Part shown: in pieces, positions 46,291-57,279 of the stretch
Position numbering within the stretch: the stretch's first letter is position 1
Layout: each line of letters opens with the position of its first letter
Source: Schistosoma haematobium
Lineage: Eukaryota > Platyhelminthes > Trematoda > Strigeidida > Schistosomatidae
Length of the DNA: 64,000 bases
Assembly: GCF_000699445.3 (NCBI RefSeq)
Contig: NC_067195.1
Location: 56,400,465-56,464,464, forward strand
Direction: 5' to 3'
Position numbers and translations under genes: made by a program
The notes under the pieces: model-generated
The model's input: the letters and a program-made list of their open reading frames with translations, nothing else
What the model was told of the DNA's origin: nothing
Database searches by the model: none

Positions 46291-46329
46291 GTAGTGAACA
46301 AGATCACAGATGAACACGAAGTTACAAAA
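46291..46329 (+). repeat. Dispersed repeat D, copy 5, left part
   Basis: GTAGTGAACAAGATCACAG to TTACAAAATCT is the start of a D copy. Its other part resumes at 55330, after the Gypsy element. Confidence 0.6.
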
Positions 46330-46395
46330 TCTTCTGGTACCCAACCTTCTTGTAGTGGGGATCATAGTCAACCGTGACTCGACGCCACACTACAA
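46330..46395 (+). repeat. Remnant of the 5' LTR
   Basis: Only the last about 65 bp survive: CTTCTTGTAGTGGGGATCAT, then GTGACTCGACGCCACACTACA. They match the end of the 3' LTR (55275-55329). About 260 bp at the start are gone, although the target sequence to the left is kept. Confidence 0.75.
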
Positions 46396-46396
46396 T

Positions 46397-46407
46397 TGGT
46401 GAACCCA
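46397..46407 (+). promoter_or_regulatory. Putative primer-binding site
   Basis: TTGGTGAACCC directly after the LTR end resembles the 3' end complement of tRNA-Trp used by CsRn1-type elements (TGGTGACCCC), with small changes. Assignment by position and resemblance only. Confidence 0.5.
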
Positions 46408-46546
46408 AAAATACGAACACTTTTCAATCGAGGCCAAATCTTCCAAAGAAGCCCATTGCAGTGAGTCTATTACTTATCTATCCACGTCTGTTGCACATTT
46501 TCATATTGATATTTTTCAATATCTAATATTCTGGCAGCAACTTGGA

Positions 46547-46887
46547 ATGACGGATAACGATAAGGATCGTATTAATATAATAGACTCTGACGCACAGGTT
46601 ATCCATTTTCGACCTGTATATTTTATCCCCCATGACCCGGAAGTTTGGTTCGCTGCATTGGATTCTCAGTTCAAGACACGTCGCACTACGAGCCAACGGC
46701 AAAAATATGCAGACGCCCTGGAATCTTTACCAAAGGATCACATAGTCGTTGTCCGTGAGGTCGTCCTCAACTCCAATGTGCCTAAGGTTTATGATCGTCT
46801 CTAAGAGGCGACCTCAAACATTTCCTCCCATCGAGGGAGGAACAGTTGAGGACATTATTACCACGTCAACCTCTGGGTGATGCTAAG
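46547..46887 (+). pseudogene. Gypsy gag, N-terminal part
   Basis: Starts MTDNDKDRINIIDSDAQVIH, followed by DPEVWFAALDSQFKTRRTT (residues about 36-54) and SQRQKYADALESLPKDHIVV. This is the start of a CsRn1-type capsid protein, which packages the RNA in cytoplasmic particles. The frame stops at DRL (46802-46804). After a one-base shift the reading continues as LKHFLPSREEQL and PRQPLGDAK up to 46887, where the RTE-like element is inserted. The remainder resumes at 50699. The ATG fits the position about 150 bp downstream of the primer site. Confidence 0.7.
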
Positions 46888-49800
46888 TCAGTCAGTCAGC
46901 TACAACGTAGGACCAGGCACATATATGCATCGGTCCAAGTTGCCATACCTCAATAACACAACAAGATGGACACCGGATTCATAAAAGTAGTTAATTCAGA
47001 GGTGGTAATATATAAAAGAAAGATTGCAATAAGGATAAAGTACAAGAAGAAAGAATTAGTTCGTAGAAAGAAAGGTATGAAGCTATTTTAATCTCTTAGT
47101 TTAAGGGAAGACAGGGAGTGTATACACCGACACCATTGTGATCGATTCTGAGCCATGTCACCCACAGTCTCAAACCGTTGGTTACGATAGTCACGCGGAC
47201 CACAACCAAGTCGTATCCATCTACAAACATGGCTCAGACCAGAAGTTGGTGACTCCAAGCACTGATGCCCCATTTTGGTTTGGCCGACCCTAACTTTCTT
47301 CCAACCATCCCGAACGCCGGTCAGCATTGCACGTCGTGGTAATCGGTGTTCAGGCATACGCAGTACGTGGCCCAACCATCTCAGTCGATGAAGATTCACA
47401 ACCTCATCAACTGATTTACCATCATTCCCTAATACCCTGCGTCTAACCTCACTATTACTTACCCGGTGATCCCAGCAAATGCCAGCAATATTTCTAAGGC
47501 ATCTGTGGTCAAATACTAGTAGCTTACGAGTGTCTTCTACTCTTAATGGCCATGTTTCGCTGCCGTAAATTAAAACAGAACGGACTGCCGCGCAGTATAC
47601 TCGTCCTTTTATTGATAGACGGATATCTTGCCTTCGCTATAGGTGACGTAAGTTGGCAAAAGCCAAGCGAGCTTTCTGAATCCGTGCTGAGATTTCGTCA
47701 GACACCAACCCGTTAGGGCTGATCTGAAGCAACAACTTGCATTTAGAGGGAGAGAAGCGCATTCCAAACATTCTGGCATTGTTGCTTAGTGCTACCAAAA
47801 GACTGCATTTTATCAGCGTCTTCACCAAACAGGACTATGTCATCCGCGTATTCTAAGTCGATAAGTGGACCTCCTGAATGGAGATCAATACCCGAGAACT
47901 CAGTCGACGAGAAAGTTATTTCGATCAGTAGATCTATGATGAAGTTAAACAAAAATGGGGAAAGTGGACAGCCTTGACGGACACCACTTGAGGTTGCAAA
48001 AGTAGATGACAGTTCGCCATAAGCTCTGACTCGACTAGTAGTGTTCGAGTAAAGAGCCTTCACAAGGTTTATGTACTTCTGGGGTACGCCTTTCAATGAC
48101 AGACACTGCCACAGAATCTCGCGGTCTACCGAGTCAAATGCTGCTTTTAAGTCAAGAAAGACCACCATTGTCGGACGCCGATAAGTATGCCTGTGTTCTA
48201 GAACCTGACGAATGGTGAATATGTGGTCGATGCAGCCACGACCAGGTCTGAAGCCAGCTTGATTCTCTCGTGTTTGCAGTTCACGAGTCTTAGTTAGGCG
48301 TTCGATAATTATCGAGGCTAGTATTTTAGATACTATATTAGTTAAACTAATCCCTCTATGGTTGTCACAGGATGATTTTGACCCTTTCTTATATATTGGG
48401 ACGATAAGTGATTGTGACCAGTTAGATGGGATAACGTCTAACTCCCAGATCCTAGCTAAAATATTGGTCAACCTAATCGCTAAAATTGGACCACCATCCT
48501 TAAAGAACCTCTGGAGCCAATCCGTCTGGACCAGCTGCCCTTCTTCGTTTCAGACTAACTATAGCCTTTTGAACTTCTGCTAGAGTTGGGGGACCTACTT
48601 CAATGTTCCATTCAGGTCGTTTGGGAATGGAGGGTAGTTGTAGAGTAGCTGGAGGCCAGCTGAACTGTTCTCTGAAATGTTCCGCCCATCGTTCTAAACG
48701 TCTGGACTGAGACCAGATGAGTGTCATCTTTTTCCGAAATAGCCTGACTTACACTTGACTTATTAATTCCAGTTTCTTTTATTAGTCTGTAGAGCTGTCT
48801 TGTGTTCCCTATAGTCGCCGCCTCTTCCATCTCTTTTGCTTTCATTGCCCACCACTGCTCATGGTCGTTCCTTAGACTTTTGGTTAACCTAGATCTGATT
48901 TGTTGTCGCTCTTCATCGTGTGCAGAGCCTGATGGGACGAGTTTACGAGAATCCATCAGTGCAATAGATCTTGAGGAAATCCATTGGTTCTTTGTAACCC
49001 TGTGGTTTAAGTCACTAATAGATGTCACTGCTGTTTCCACAGCTGTTTGTATATCTTTCCAAGCAACATCTTGACCAGCTGCGTTTTCAGAACTACCTAA
49101 GTGTGACCTAAGTTGTTCCTGGAATAGACTTTTGGTTTTCTCGCTACTCAATTAAGTTCTAATGGGTCATTTTAATGTGGCATTTTTGTGTCCAGTGAGG
49201 CGCAAGCAGATGAGTGCCCGTATTAGGGTGTGGTCGGTGTCCAAGAAGGTACTCCAGAATAAGCGACAATCTTCTACCGACCCTCTCCGACGATCACTGA
49301 TTGCGATATGGTCTATTTGAGTCCATCGTTGGTTTGGTGTAGGGGGTCGCCATGTTAGACGATGTCTCTCCTTATGTTTAAAATTTGTGTTTGCTAAAAA
49401 TAAACAATTGTCCGAGAACGAATGCAGCAGACGATTACCATTATCTGTTCGTTGTGCCGGAATACTAAAATACCCACCTAAATGCCTTTCTGTTTGGTTT
49501 AAACTACCTATGTGGGCATTAAAGTCACCTGCTACGAGTACTATGTCTGAACGTTTAGCTTTCTGAAGAAGTTCAGATAGCTTTCTGTAAAATTCATCTT
49601 TCACTTCATCTGAGCTGCAGTCAGTGGGAGCGTAGGCAGAAACGACAAAAAGGCAACGACGTGTGTCCCTATCCTTCCGAGTTCATACGGAGCCGTTTAG
49701 CCGAACAGCACATAAATGACTGTTAACGGGGATCCACTCTAACAGTGCTTGTTCCACCCTCATGCTTAGTGCTATCCCTACTCCTGTGAGTCCACGAGAG

Positions 49801-50698
49801 CTGGCCGTTGGGTCACCGGATACACGGAGGGTGTATCTCGTTGGCTCTCCTTTTTGCCGAGGTGAGGTCAAGTGAATGACCACACTGGGATCCTGCATGC
49901 GTGTTTCGGAGACACAGCATACATCAATGGTACGAGATTCTAGGGTTTTAGCCAAGGAAGCCTGTTGACCGATTTGACATAGGGTGCGTACGTTGAAGGC
50001 TCCAGTGTGTAGTGTGGAGCGAGGTTTCAGTAGACCTAGGACAGTGTTTTGAGCACTAGAATCGTTGGCTATGGTGACACTTGAGGTGAAAGTCGTTGTA
50101 GGAGGAATAATAGGAAGTGAAAAAGGAGGTTGATTATGAATACAGTGGTCTTGAGTGCTGTTAAAGGTATGAGGGCGGTCATCACTTCCCGGTTGCTCAC
50201 ACCATGGAAGGATTCTTCTGTAGGTATGTGAAAAAGGAATTGGACTAGAGGTGGTCTTAGTGACCTTAGAGCGTGACCGCAGTGCCCAAGGGACAACTGC
50301 TTGAGGTCGGTCTCCCACGACCTTTCTATGGGTAATTTTTGTGTTAGCTCCATACTTGTTCAGACCTTACCGCCGGAGACAGATATCCGTGGGATAAGGC
50401 GAGGTGTGCATTTTTAGGGTCGACCTTTTCTAACCCCACCCCTCCTTGTGGGAAGGCAGCATCGCTGTCACGCTGGTTGTCTGAAGGAAACACCTTACTG
50501 CTGTCATACCTCTGTACAGTCAGCAGTACGACTTCGCCTTCGGACCTTGGGTTTGTTGCTTTTAGTCTTACCGCTCTTCAACCGACCTGTCTGATATAGT
50601 AGGACCTTGAGGAACGGTTGTTCCAGCCAGTATAGCTCGGTTGTTTCATCACGATAGGCAAACCCGACCACCTCGACAGGGTAGCAGCAACGGTCGGG
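46888..50698 (-). mobile_element. RTE-like LINE inserted in gag, nearly full length
   Basis: 3.8-kb minus-strand non-LTR element. It is bounded by the 13-bp target duplication GGGTGATGCTAAG (46875-46887 and 50699-50711). Its 3' end is a short (ACTG)n run (TCAGTCAGTCAG at 46888-46899 on plus). It contains a 5' UTR (about 50698-50360), endonuclease, linker, reverse transcriptase, C-terminal region and 3' UTR (about 47087-46900). The coding part is split by several frameshifts and stops. Confidence 0.9.
47088..50353 (-). pseudogene. RTE-like polyprotein: endonuclease and reverse transcriptase
   Basis: Such proteins nick target DNA and reverse transcribe their RNA at the nick. From 5' to 3': endonuclease start GAFNVRTLCQIGQQ and CCVSETRM (50318-49683); an in-frame stop at about 49680; VLVAGDFNAHIGS and a DTDHTLIRALI region, the catalytic D/H end of the nuclease (49604-49167); a helical linker (49151-48612); RAAGPDGLAPEVL (about 48500). 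The RT frame 48471-47743 follows, with NHRGISLTNI, FRPGRGCIDHIF, motif A FLDLKAAFDSVDRE, motif B GVRQGCPLSPF and YADDIVLFGEDADK. After more shifts the post-RT region leads to RWLGHVLRMPEHRLPRRAML at 47399-47088. All catalytic blocks are present but in different frames, so the copy is inactive though relatively young. Confidence 0.85.
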
Positions 50699-50915
50699 GG
50701 GTGATGCTAAGCCGAGCCACCACCTCACGCGCCTGCAATCCCTTGCAGGACCTATGGCAGCTGATTCCGAAATTGTTAAGGAATTGTGTCTCGAATCGTT
50801 ACCAGCACATATCCAACGAACGATCACGGCCCTGCTCGACGACGCCCACTCAATCAGGTGGCCCTTATAGCAGACAAAATAGTGGCAAGGGCTGGCAGCC
50901 GAGACAACTAAATAG
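50699..50915 (+). pseudogene. Gypsy gag, C-terminal part
   Basis: After the second copy of the target duplication the gag frame resumes: AKPSHHLTRLQSLAGPMAAD, then VKELCLESLPAHIQRTITAL and LLDDAHSIRWPL followed by a stop. It joins in register with the left part once the RTE-like insertion and one duplicated target copy are removed. A degenerate zinc-knuckle-like stretch (FGSGAGRCRALCSY in another frame) lies further on, near 51160-51200. Confidence 0.7.
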
Positions 50916-51527
50916 TTGCCACAACGTCACGTTCGAACGTGGATATCTACGTTAGTCACTTCCCGGCTGAAGTCGATAGGAGCGGTTGTATTCATACACG
51001 TCTTAGTTTCGAGACCGTTGCAGCATACCCGAACCCTACATTCCTCGGGCCAGATCACGCTCTCGGAAAGCCGTAACCACTCGCCCAACGAGGGCATCTT
51101 CCAAGACACGCCAAAAGGCGGCTTTGGAAGCGAGTGGGGGTTGGTTCTGGTTTTACTCCTCCTTCGGATCTGGTGCCGGTCGTTGTCGTGCCCTATGCTC
51201 ATACAAGGCGAGAAACTCCCGAGCCAGCAAGTAAATGTGGCCGTACTCGCCGGCCCTTCACCCCAGGTTGATCGTCTATTTTATGTGCACGACTATCGCA
51301 GGAATGCTAGGTACCTAATAGATACTGGTGCCCAAGTTTCTGTCGTACCTCTCAGTAGCAGTAAGTCACAAGCTATGACGCTTCGACTACGCTCTGCAAA
51401 TGGCTCAGCCATCCCTACCTACGGCACACGACAACTCACGGCCAACCTGGACGACCGACGACAGTATCTGTGGACGTTCATCACTGCCGATGTTCCCACA
51501 GCCATACTCGGTATTGATTTCCTATAG
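50916..51527 (+). pseudogene. Gypsy pol: aspartic protease region
   Basis: The frame ends with a retroviral-type protease: LFYVHDYRRNARYLIDTGAQ with the catalytic DTGA at 51321-51332, and the flap/C-terminal ILGIDFL before a TAG stop (51525-51527). The enzyme would cut the polyprotein inside particles. The first about 90 residues read out of the natural frame. Relatives read through at this point (FL then HYE), so the TAG is a nonsense change, followed by a frame change before 51571. Confidence 0.75.
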
Positions 51528-51570
51528 CACTACGAATTGCTAGTCGATTCACGTACGCTGCAGCAAATTC

Positions 51571-52306
51571 ATGGGCTTCAAAGCTCAAATAAACGCGTAC
51601 CGAATCTTAGGCGCTTTTTATTCACGTGACGATATATTCCACGCGTTATTCGAGAAATTACCCAAATTAACTAAACCACTCGAGGAGATTCCATCGGTGA
51701 CCGACCACGTGGTACACCACATAGTCACCCACGGACCCCCGGTCATAGAAAGACCACGCCGACTGGCACCGGACAAATTAGCTTTGGCTAAACGTGAGTT
51801 TGACAATTTACTAGCTACTGGTATTATTCGTCCTTCTCACAGTCCCTGAGCCTCATCTCTTCACATAGTGCGCAAAATGGATGGGGTTAGTTGGAGGCCA
51901 TGCGTTGACTACCGAGCATTAAACGTAGTTACACGCTTTGATAGCTATCCCATCCCCCGCATACACGACATCACGGCATCGCTCAAGGGCACGACTATGT
52001 TTTCTAATCTCGATCTGGTACGAGCATATCATCAGATCCCAGTCACTCTTGAAGATATCGAGAAAACCGCTATCACGACTCCTTTCGTTCTGTTTGAGTT
52101 CCTACGAATGCCATTTGGATAATGGAATGCTGCTCAAACTTTCCAAAGGTTTATCGATAACATAGTACGAGACTTAGATTTTGTTCAATTCTATACTGAT
52201 GACCGGCTAATCGCATCATCAAACGTAGATGAACATTATCAACATCTAACACTCATTCCAACGTCTTTCGGATAATGGAATAGTAGTCAACCCGGACAAG
52301 TGTGAA
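51571..52306 (+). pseudogene. Gypsy pol: reverse transcriptase
   Basis: Copies the element RNA into DNA. It begins with the pre-RT segment (VTDHVVHHIVTHGPPVIERP, then REFDNLLATGIIRPSHSP), interrupted by TGA at 51847-51849 where relatives have Trp. In the same frame follow [11 protein letters not shown], motif [16 protein letters not shown] (about 52000-52045) and [13 protein letters not shown] at 52120-52122 then interrupts WNAAQTFQRFID, and the YTDD catalytic box lies at 52192-52203. A one-base deletion near 52257 shifts the frame into QRLSDNGIVVNPDKCELG. Two stops and one frameshift; otherwise well conserved. Confidence 0.8.
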
Positions 52307-54094
52307 TTGGGCAAACCAGAAATAATGATCTTGGGTCACATCATTAAGCAAGAGGGTATTTTACTTTGCGAGGAAAAAGTACCTGCAATAAAGGAGTACA
52401 ACGTGCCGTCCACACTCAAGGAACTGAAGGCATTTTTCAGTTTGGTTAACTTCTATCAACGTTTCATCCCACACGCGACAGAACGGTTACGACCATTAAC
52501 CGATTTACTCCGCGATAATCCATGCAAATTAGAATTGAACGATGTCGCACGTACTGCATTTTCAGAGACAGAAATGGCTCTGGCTCAAGTCGCACTCCTC
52601 GCTCATCTTGACCCATCAGCCACGCTTAGTTTAACGATTGATGCATCAGATTTTGCTATAGGAGCCGTTATGCAACAGAACATCTCCGGTAGTTGGCAAC
52701 CTCTCGAATTTTTCCCACGACGCCTTACTCTCACGGAGACGAGATATAGCGCTTTTGGTCGAGAACCGCTAGCACCCTACTGTGCCATCAAACATTCCCG
52801 ACACGCAGAAGAAGGTCGCAATTTCATTTTATTCACCGACGACAAGCCTTTAACGTATGCTCTGCATACCAAGTCTGACCGTTACTCACCACGAGAATGC
52901 AGACATTTGGACTATATCTCTCAGTTCATGACAGACCTTGGTCACATTAAAGGCGAGTCGAACTATGTTGCTGATGCTCTGTCACGTATCCAAGTGAATG
53001 CAGTTACTTTACTGGTGCTCGATCTTCCTGCTATGGCTGCCGCCCAAGCAAACGATCCCTTTTGTACAGAAGCATCACAATCTACATGCCTTCAGTGCCA
53101 GGAAGTACCCCTAGCCACTAGCTCAGGTGCTATCTTATGTGATACTTCTACCGGTCTTTCCCGACCCATCGTACCCTCTGCTTACCGTCGTCTCGTCTTC
53201 GATGCCCTGAATGGACTGTCTCATCCAGGTATCGCAGCTACATTACGTCTCATCGTTGCACGATACGTCTGGACGTCCATGAATAAAGATGTCCGTATGT
53301 GGGTAAAGCAATGCTTACAATGTCGACGATCAAAAGTGCACAGGCACGTAGCTGCCCCCATTTGCACGTTCGCTACGCCTGATGCTCGCTTCGATCACGT
53401 TCATATAGACATTGTGGGACCATTGCCACCATCCCACGGGTATGATCACATACTCACGTGCATCGATCGTTTTACAAGACAGCCAGAAGCTATACCCACC
53501 ACGTCCATTACGGCGGAGACAGTTGCTCAGCGCTTCGTAGAACGATGGGTAGCGCTGTACGGTTGTCCCTCGACTGTCACGACTGACCGAGGACAACAAT
53601 TCCAGTCCGCATTATTCTCCTCACTTACCCGACTGCTTGGTACGGAACGCATGCGCACTACCGCCTACCGCCCAGCATCTAACGGTTTAGTTGAACGGTT
53701 TCACCGCCAACTCAAAAGTGCTCTTCTAGCACACGAAAACGACAATTGGCACGGAACCTTACCGCTCGTCCTCTTAGGCATCAGAACGAGCTTGAAGGCA
53801 GATATCCAATGTTCCGCCGCTGAACTTGAATACGACAAGACATTGCATCTGCTTAGGGAATTTCCCACACCATGGAGCAGTAACGAGTTCGGCAAATCAG
53901 ACTACGTCCATCGGCTGTCTGAATTTATGCGAACACTGCCTCCGGTGTCAACTCGAATACAACATCGACAGGTCGCTCTCCCTCGAGAGTTATCTACCTG
54001 TTCCTATGTTTTCATACGAGTAAATTCGGTGAGCAAACCTCTACGAAGGACCTTTTCACGTGATTTCTCGCTACGAAAAGACCTTCACGGTTGA
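52307..54094 (+). pseudogene. Gypsy pol: RT thumb, RNase H and integrase (595 codons open)
   Basis: The longest open frame in the window. Order: RT connection (ILGHIIKQEGI, FFSLVNFYQRFIPH); RNase H with LTIDASDFAIGAVMQQ (about 113-128) and FTDDKPLTYAL; integrase zinc-binding HHCC (HPGIAATLRLIVARYVW, then CLQCRRSK, about 305-346); integrase core with D in HIDIVGPLPP, D in TTDRGQQFQ and E in NGLVERFHRQLKS. All three DDE residues are present. The integrase inserts the cDNA in the nucleus. The start at 52307 is not natural, since the frame is continuous with the RT after the deletion at about 52257. The end (FSRDFSLRKDLHG) is a frameshift product; the true C-terminus continues in the next entry. 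Confidence 0.85.
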
Positions 54095-54449
54095 TCGACA
54101 TGGCCGCATCGAGATCGTCAGCATTGATCGTCTTCAACCAGCACACGTCGATGACAGTGCCCTACCTGATAAGTTGAGACTCAGTGCTATACCCATCAAA
54201 CCTTCTAGCGGGATCTCTACATCTACCTCAGATCCCACGCTAGATATATCAGAGACCTCTTTCTCATATCCCGGTCAACAACACGTGTCATCTGCACCAT
54301 CTACGGACGAGACTTCAGTCTCACTTCCAGATCAGCAGGCCACGCCGCCCTTGACTTCGGATGAGATTGCAGGCTCACGAAGTACGGACGAGGCTGCCGT
54401 CTTACGTTCTGGCAGCTCAGTACGCCTACCCGTACGCTTTCGTGACTAA
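54060..54449 (+). pseudogene. Gypsy integrase C-terminus
   Basis: ISRYEKTFTVDRHGRIEIVS, then IDRLQPAHVDD (residues about 2-32) is the usual C-terminal beta-rich tail after the integrase core. It is followed by a Ser/Thr/Pro-rich extension that ends SVRLPVRFRD and a stop, typical of the polyprotein end. It overlaps the preceding frame by 35 bp because of a frameshift. Confidence 0.75.
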
Positions 54450-55000
54450 CCATACAATCAACAACGGATACGGTGCAGGACTATTTCTATTCTACATACA
54501 TGCTACACCTTTTCTCTTTTTCTTCGTTTTTTTGTACTGAGCCCACGCATCCGACCATCGCCCGTTTGGTACCGTCGTTTTCAGTCAACCTTGGCGAAAG
54601 CTGGTCTGGACACCCACGCTCTCGTCAATGCACTCAGTCGATGTTCTGGTTCCGAATATGTTTGGCATATATTGGGTCTCACGCTTGGTTGCTATGGTCG
54701 CTTATGGTTCCTCGGCTCAACGTGGTTCCGTCCTACGTCTGCAGCGTTTTCTAATCCTCACCACTACGAACGCAATCCTCAGATCCTGGATACAAACCAT
54801 CCTGGTGTGGTACGCTAACTCGAGCAAGAAATACCGCACGCTCCTCCTGGTACCGTTCTACGTAAAAGACCTTCGGTAACAACTCGAGGATCAACGATCG
54901 CTTCCTGTTCCGCCAATCCTTTCTTCCTATAATCACACGTTTGCTGATCAGTCCCACCGCTACATATCGAAAGTGCAAACCCTTTCTAGAGAGGTGCTCC
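54450..55000 (+). other. Gypsy 3' untranslated region
   Basis: Less AT-rich than the window average, with several overlapping frames (54473-54879) that show no domain. Lies between the polyprotein stop and the 3' LTR. No clear polypurine tract seen next to 55001. Confidence 0.5.
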
Positions 55001-55329
55001 TGTTGTGACCTGCTTTTATCAGGAGAACGCGATTAGTTTAATGGAAACAATTATTATTATAGCCAATCGTACCAGTGATTGTTTTACTGTACTTGTTTGT
55101 TTAACTGTACTACAACCATTCATTCTTCGGCTGATTGTGATTTTGCACGCACTTACGTTTGCCCGGTGATTCTGCTTGTACTTCTTTGGGACGATCTCGG
55201 TATTCTTTCGATACCACGAGATCGCCAACAAATATATCTCGCCACAACCTCCAATCGCCTTCTGATATCTGGTAAGCCACCTTCTTGTAGTGGTGATAAT
55301 AGTCAACCGTGACTCGACGCCACGCTACA
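55001..55329 (+). repeat. Gypsy 3' LTR
   Basis: About 329 bp, beginning TGTTGTGACCTGC and ending GACGCCACGCTACA, so TG...CA ends. The right boundary is supported by the match to the remnant 5' LTR. The left boundary rests only on the TG and the usual LTR length. Confidence 0.6.
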
Positions 55330-55553
55330 ATCTCCTAGTAAAATCCGAGAACTATGCAGTAAATATTTCATTTTCAGTGTCCGTCAATTGCCCAAGACTT
55401 CATTGTTCCTTCATTTCCGTATCAACCACTCCCTGCTCTCGTTCTCTTTTCTTCAACCTTCTTAACCTTCTGCCACCAGGCATTTCACTTTCGACTGATG
55501 ATACACACTACTTATATCTGTCGACATTTGTAACACACACCACAATTAACATT
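55330..55553 (+). repeat. Dispersed repeat D, copy 5, right part
   Basis: ATCTCCTAGTAAAATCCGAGAACTATGC to GTAACACACACCACA (shown in parts) continues the D copy begun at 46291. Joined, the two parts give a normal D order, so the Gypsy element inserted into D. Confidence 0.65.
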
Positions 55554-56569
55554 CATTGTTCATAGCCATGAATTACATCTTTAACTCACCATTCTATTTG
55601 TTTGATGATGAGATAAGGATAAATAAAACGATGGGTTTTTTTATAGAGTGAATTACACAATAATATTCTTTGTCAGGAAAGGATAAACAAACAATAATAA
55701 TAATATAATTGTAATATCTTAATAAGTAGGACATTACATTTCTATTTCTTCCGAATTTACATATAAAATCAGTTAAAGTGGTGCATGCTATTTCCAACAA
55801 CTATTAAACTGAAATTAAGAATATTAAAAATAATTGATAAACGTTTTTCAAGTTAGAAAGAATAGCTGATGGATGAAACTTTTTGTACATTTCTAAACGT
55901 TATTAGACTCAGTAGAAAAGAAGATTTAACTAAACGTTTAATTGAAACCATTTTTCCGAACAGTTAAATACAATCTGTTCAACGCTCATACCATTAGCAC
56001 AGATGCAAATTAACTTTACGCTTACTCACAACAAAAACTATTTTTTTTTACACTTGAACTAATCCCCACGTATTGTTTCACATTTGACCTAAATGACATG
56101 GTATTAGCAGGATTGGACTAGTTATGATTGCATTAAACATTTTGATTTGCTCCTCTGTGTTATTTATGCTTAAGTTCATGTGATTCTGATACTGTTTCTC
56201 TGAAGAAGCAATTTATACTAAATCACAAAATGTCAAAAATCTGGTCTCCTATTTGTTATTATTACATAATCCATTCAGCGTTTAATTTATTTGAAATTAT
56301 GAAATCAGACTTTGACAATCAAATTTTGTCATGGTTGTTTTTAAATAAAAGTCATTCAGTTAGAAAACAGTGAATTGAATTGATAAATTATTTTGACCCA
56401 GAAAAGCTACTAAGCTTTGTCTAGTGAGGCATATCAATTTGCATGCGTCAGTTGTCGTTATTTTATTAAAATTTGATCATACTGATATGTTCCTCAAAAT
56501 AATAAACTGAAATTATATTAGAAAAAATGTAACCGGTATAATTATAATGTTTAACTAAGCATAATAACC
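55554..56569. other. AT-rich spacer
   Basis: Nothing recognised. Confidence 0.4.
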
Positions 56570-56970
56570 TTATCGGTACTTAGACTGAAGATCAGTCTTG
56601 TCATCTTTATTACTCTTCTTCATTTGTTTTGTCGCTTCTGTATACTCAGTCTGTGCATTGATTTGCTCTTGTTTTGTTGTTGGCTGCTGTTTTCTGATTC
56701 CTGTCCTTCTTGAATCGTTCCCATAGTTTCTATAAAGATTCATTCTTTGCATTGGTGCTTTTCGAAGCCCAGTATCTCTGAGAACGTTCAAGTAATTACC
56801 TATTTAAACCCCTCCCAGTTATTTTCATAGTTGTTATCTCGTCTTCTAGTATATCTTGTAAAACCTTGAGCTATCTTGTAACTGACTAAGCATGTTAGCA
56901 TCTCAAAGAAAGGGTGTATTAAACTTTTGTATTGCTCCTTGTCCAACTTACTAGTACTTTTTTTTTAGCT
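56570..56970 (-). mobile_element. RTE-like (SR2 type) endonuclease-RT linker fragment
   Basis: On the minus strand, LQDILEDEITTM near 56870 and AQTEYTEATKQMKKS-like sequence in the frame 56791-56570 correspond to the lysine-rich linker between endonuclease and RT in SR2-type elements. It is the only piece of that internal region in the window, and both ends are lost. Confidence 0.5.
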
Positions 56971-57263
56971 TGACCACCACTAAATAGTGACCTCATGTTA
57001 TATCAGCCCATCTCTTTGTGTATACATTTTTGGGGATAAATTTCTAACACTCTAAACCCATTTTGTAGAAAGCTCATAGATCGACAAGTCTCGTGCTATA
57101 CTTGTTTCCCTTAATCAAATAGTATTTGCATGCATCATAAATACAATAAACTTAATTCAATAGAGAAAATATGGATTGTACAATGTTGTTTCATAACAAA
57201 ATCTAAAAAAACTTTCATTACTAAATCCCAAACGTGTATTTTGTTATTTAAATAATCTATTCT
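56971..57263. other. AT-rich spacer
   Basis: Nothing recognised. Confidence 0.4.
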
Positions 57264-57279
57264 ATGATAATATATATCA

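Larger units (their letters stand above)
46330..55329 (+). mobile_element. Ty3/Gypsy LTR retrotransposon (CsRn1-like), nested and broken
   Basis: Order: remnant 5' LTR, primer-binding site, gag, protease, reverse transcriptase, RNase H, integrase, 3' LTR. Removing the 3.8-kb RTE-like insertion leaves about 5.2 kb, usual for this group. The target looks duplicated as (A)ATCT: AAAATCT precedes 46330 and ATCT follows the 3' LTR at 55330-55333. Most of the 5' LTR is missing. Several stops and frameshifts make it non-autonomous. Confidence 0.85.

Noticed and set aside
50069..50353. 94-codon minus-strand frame beside the endonuclease
   Set aside because: Treated as part of the 5' region of the RTE-like element, not a separate gene.
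53330..53599. Minus-strand frame inside the integrase
   Set aside because: Antisense shadow of the conserved integrase core on the plus strand.
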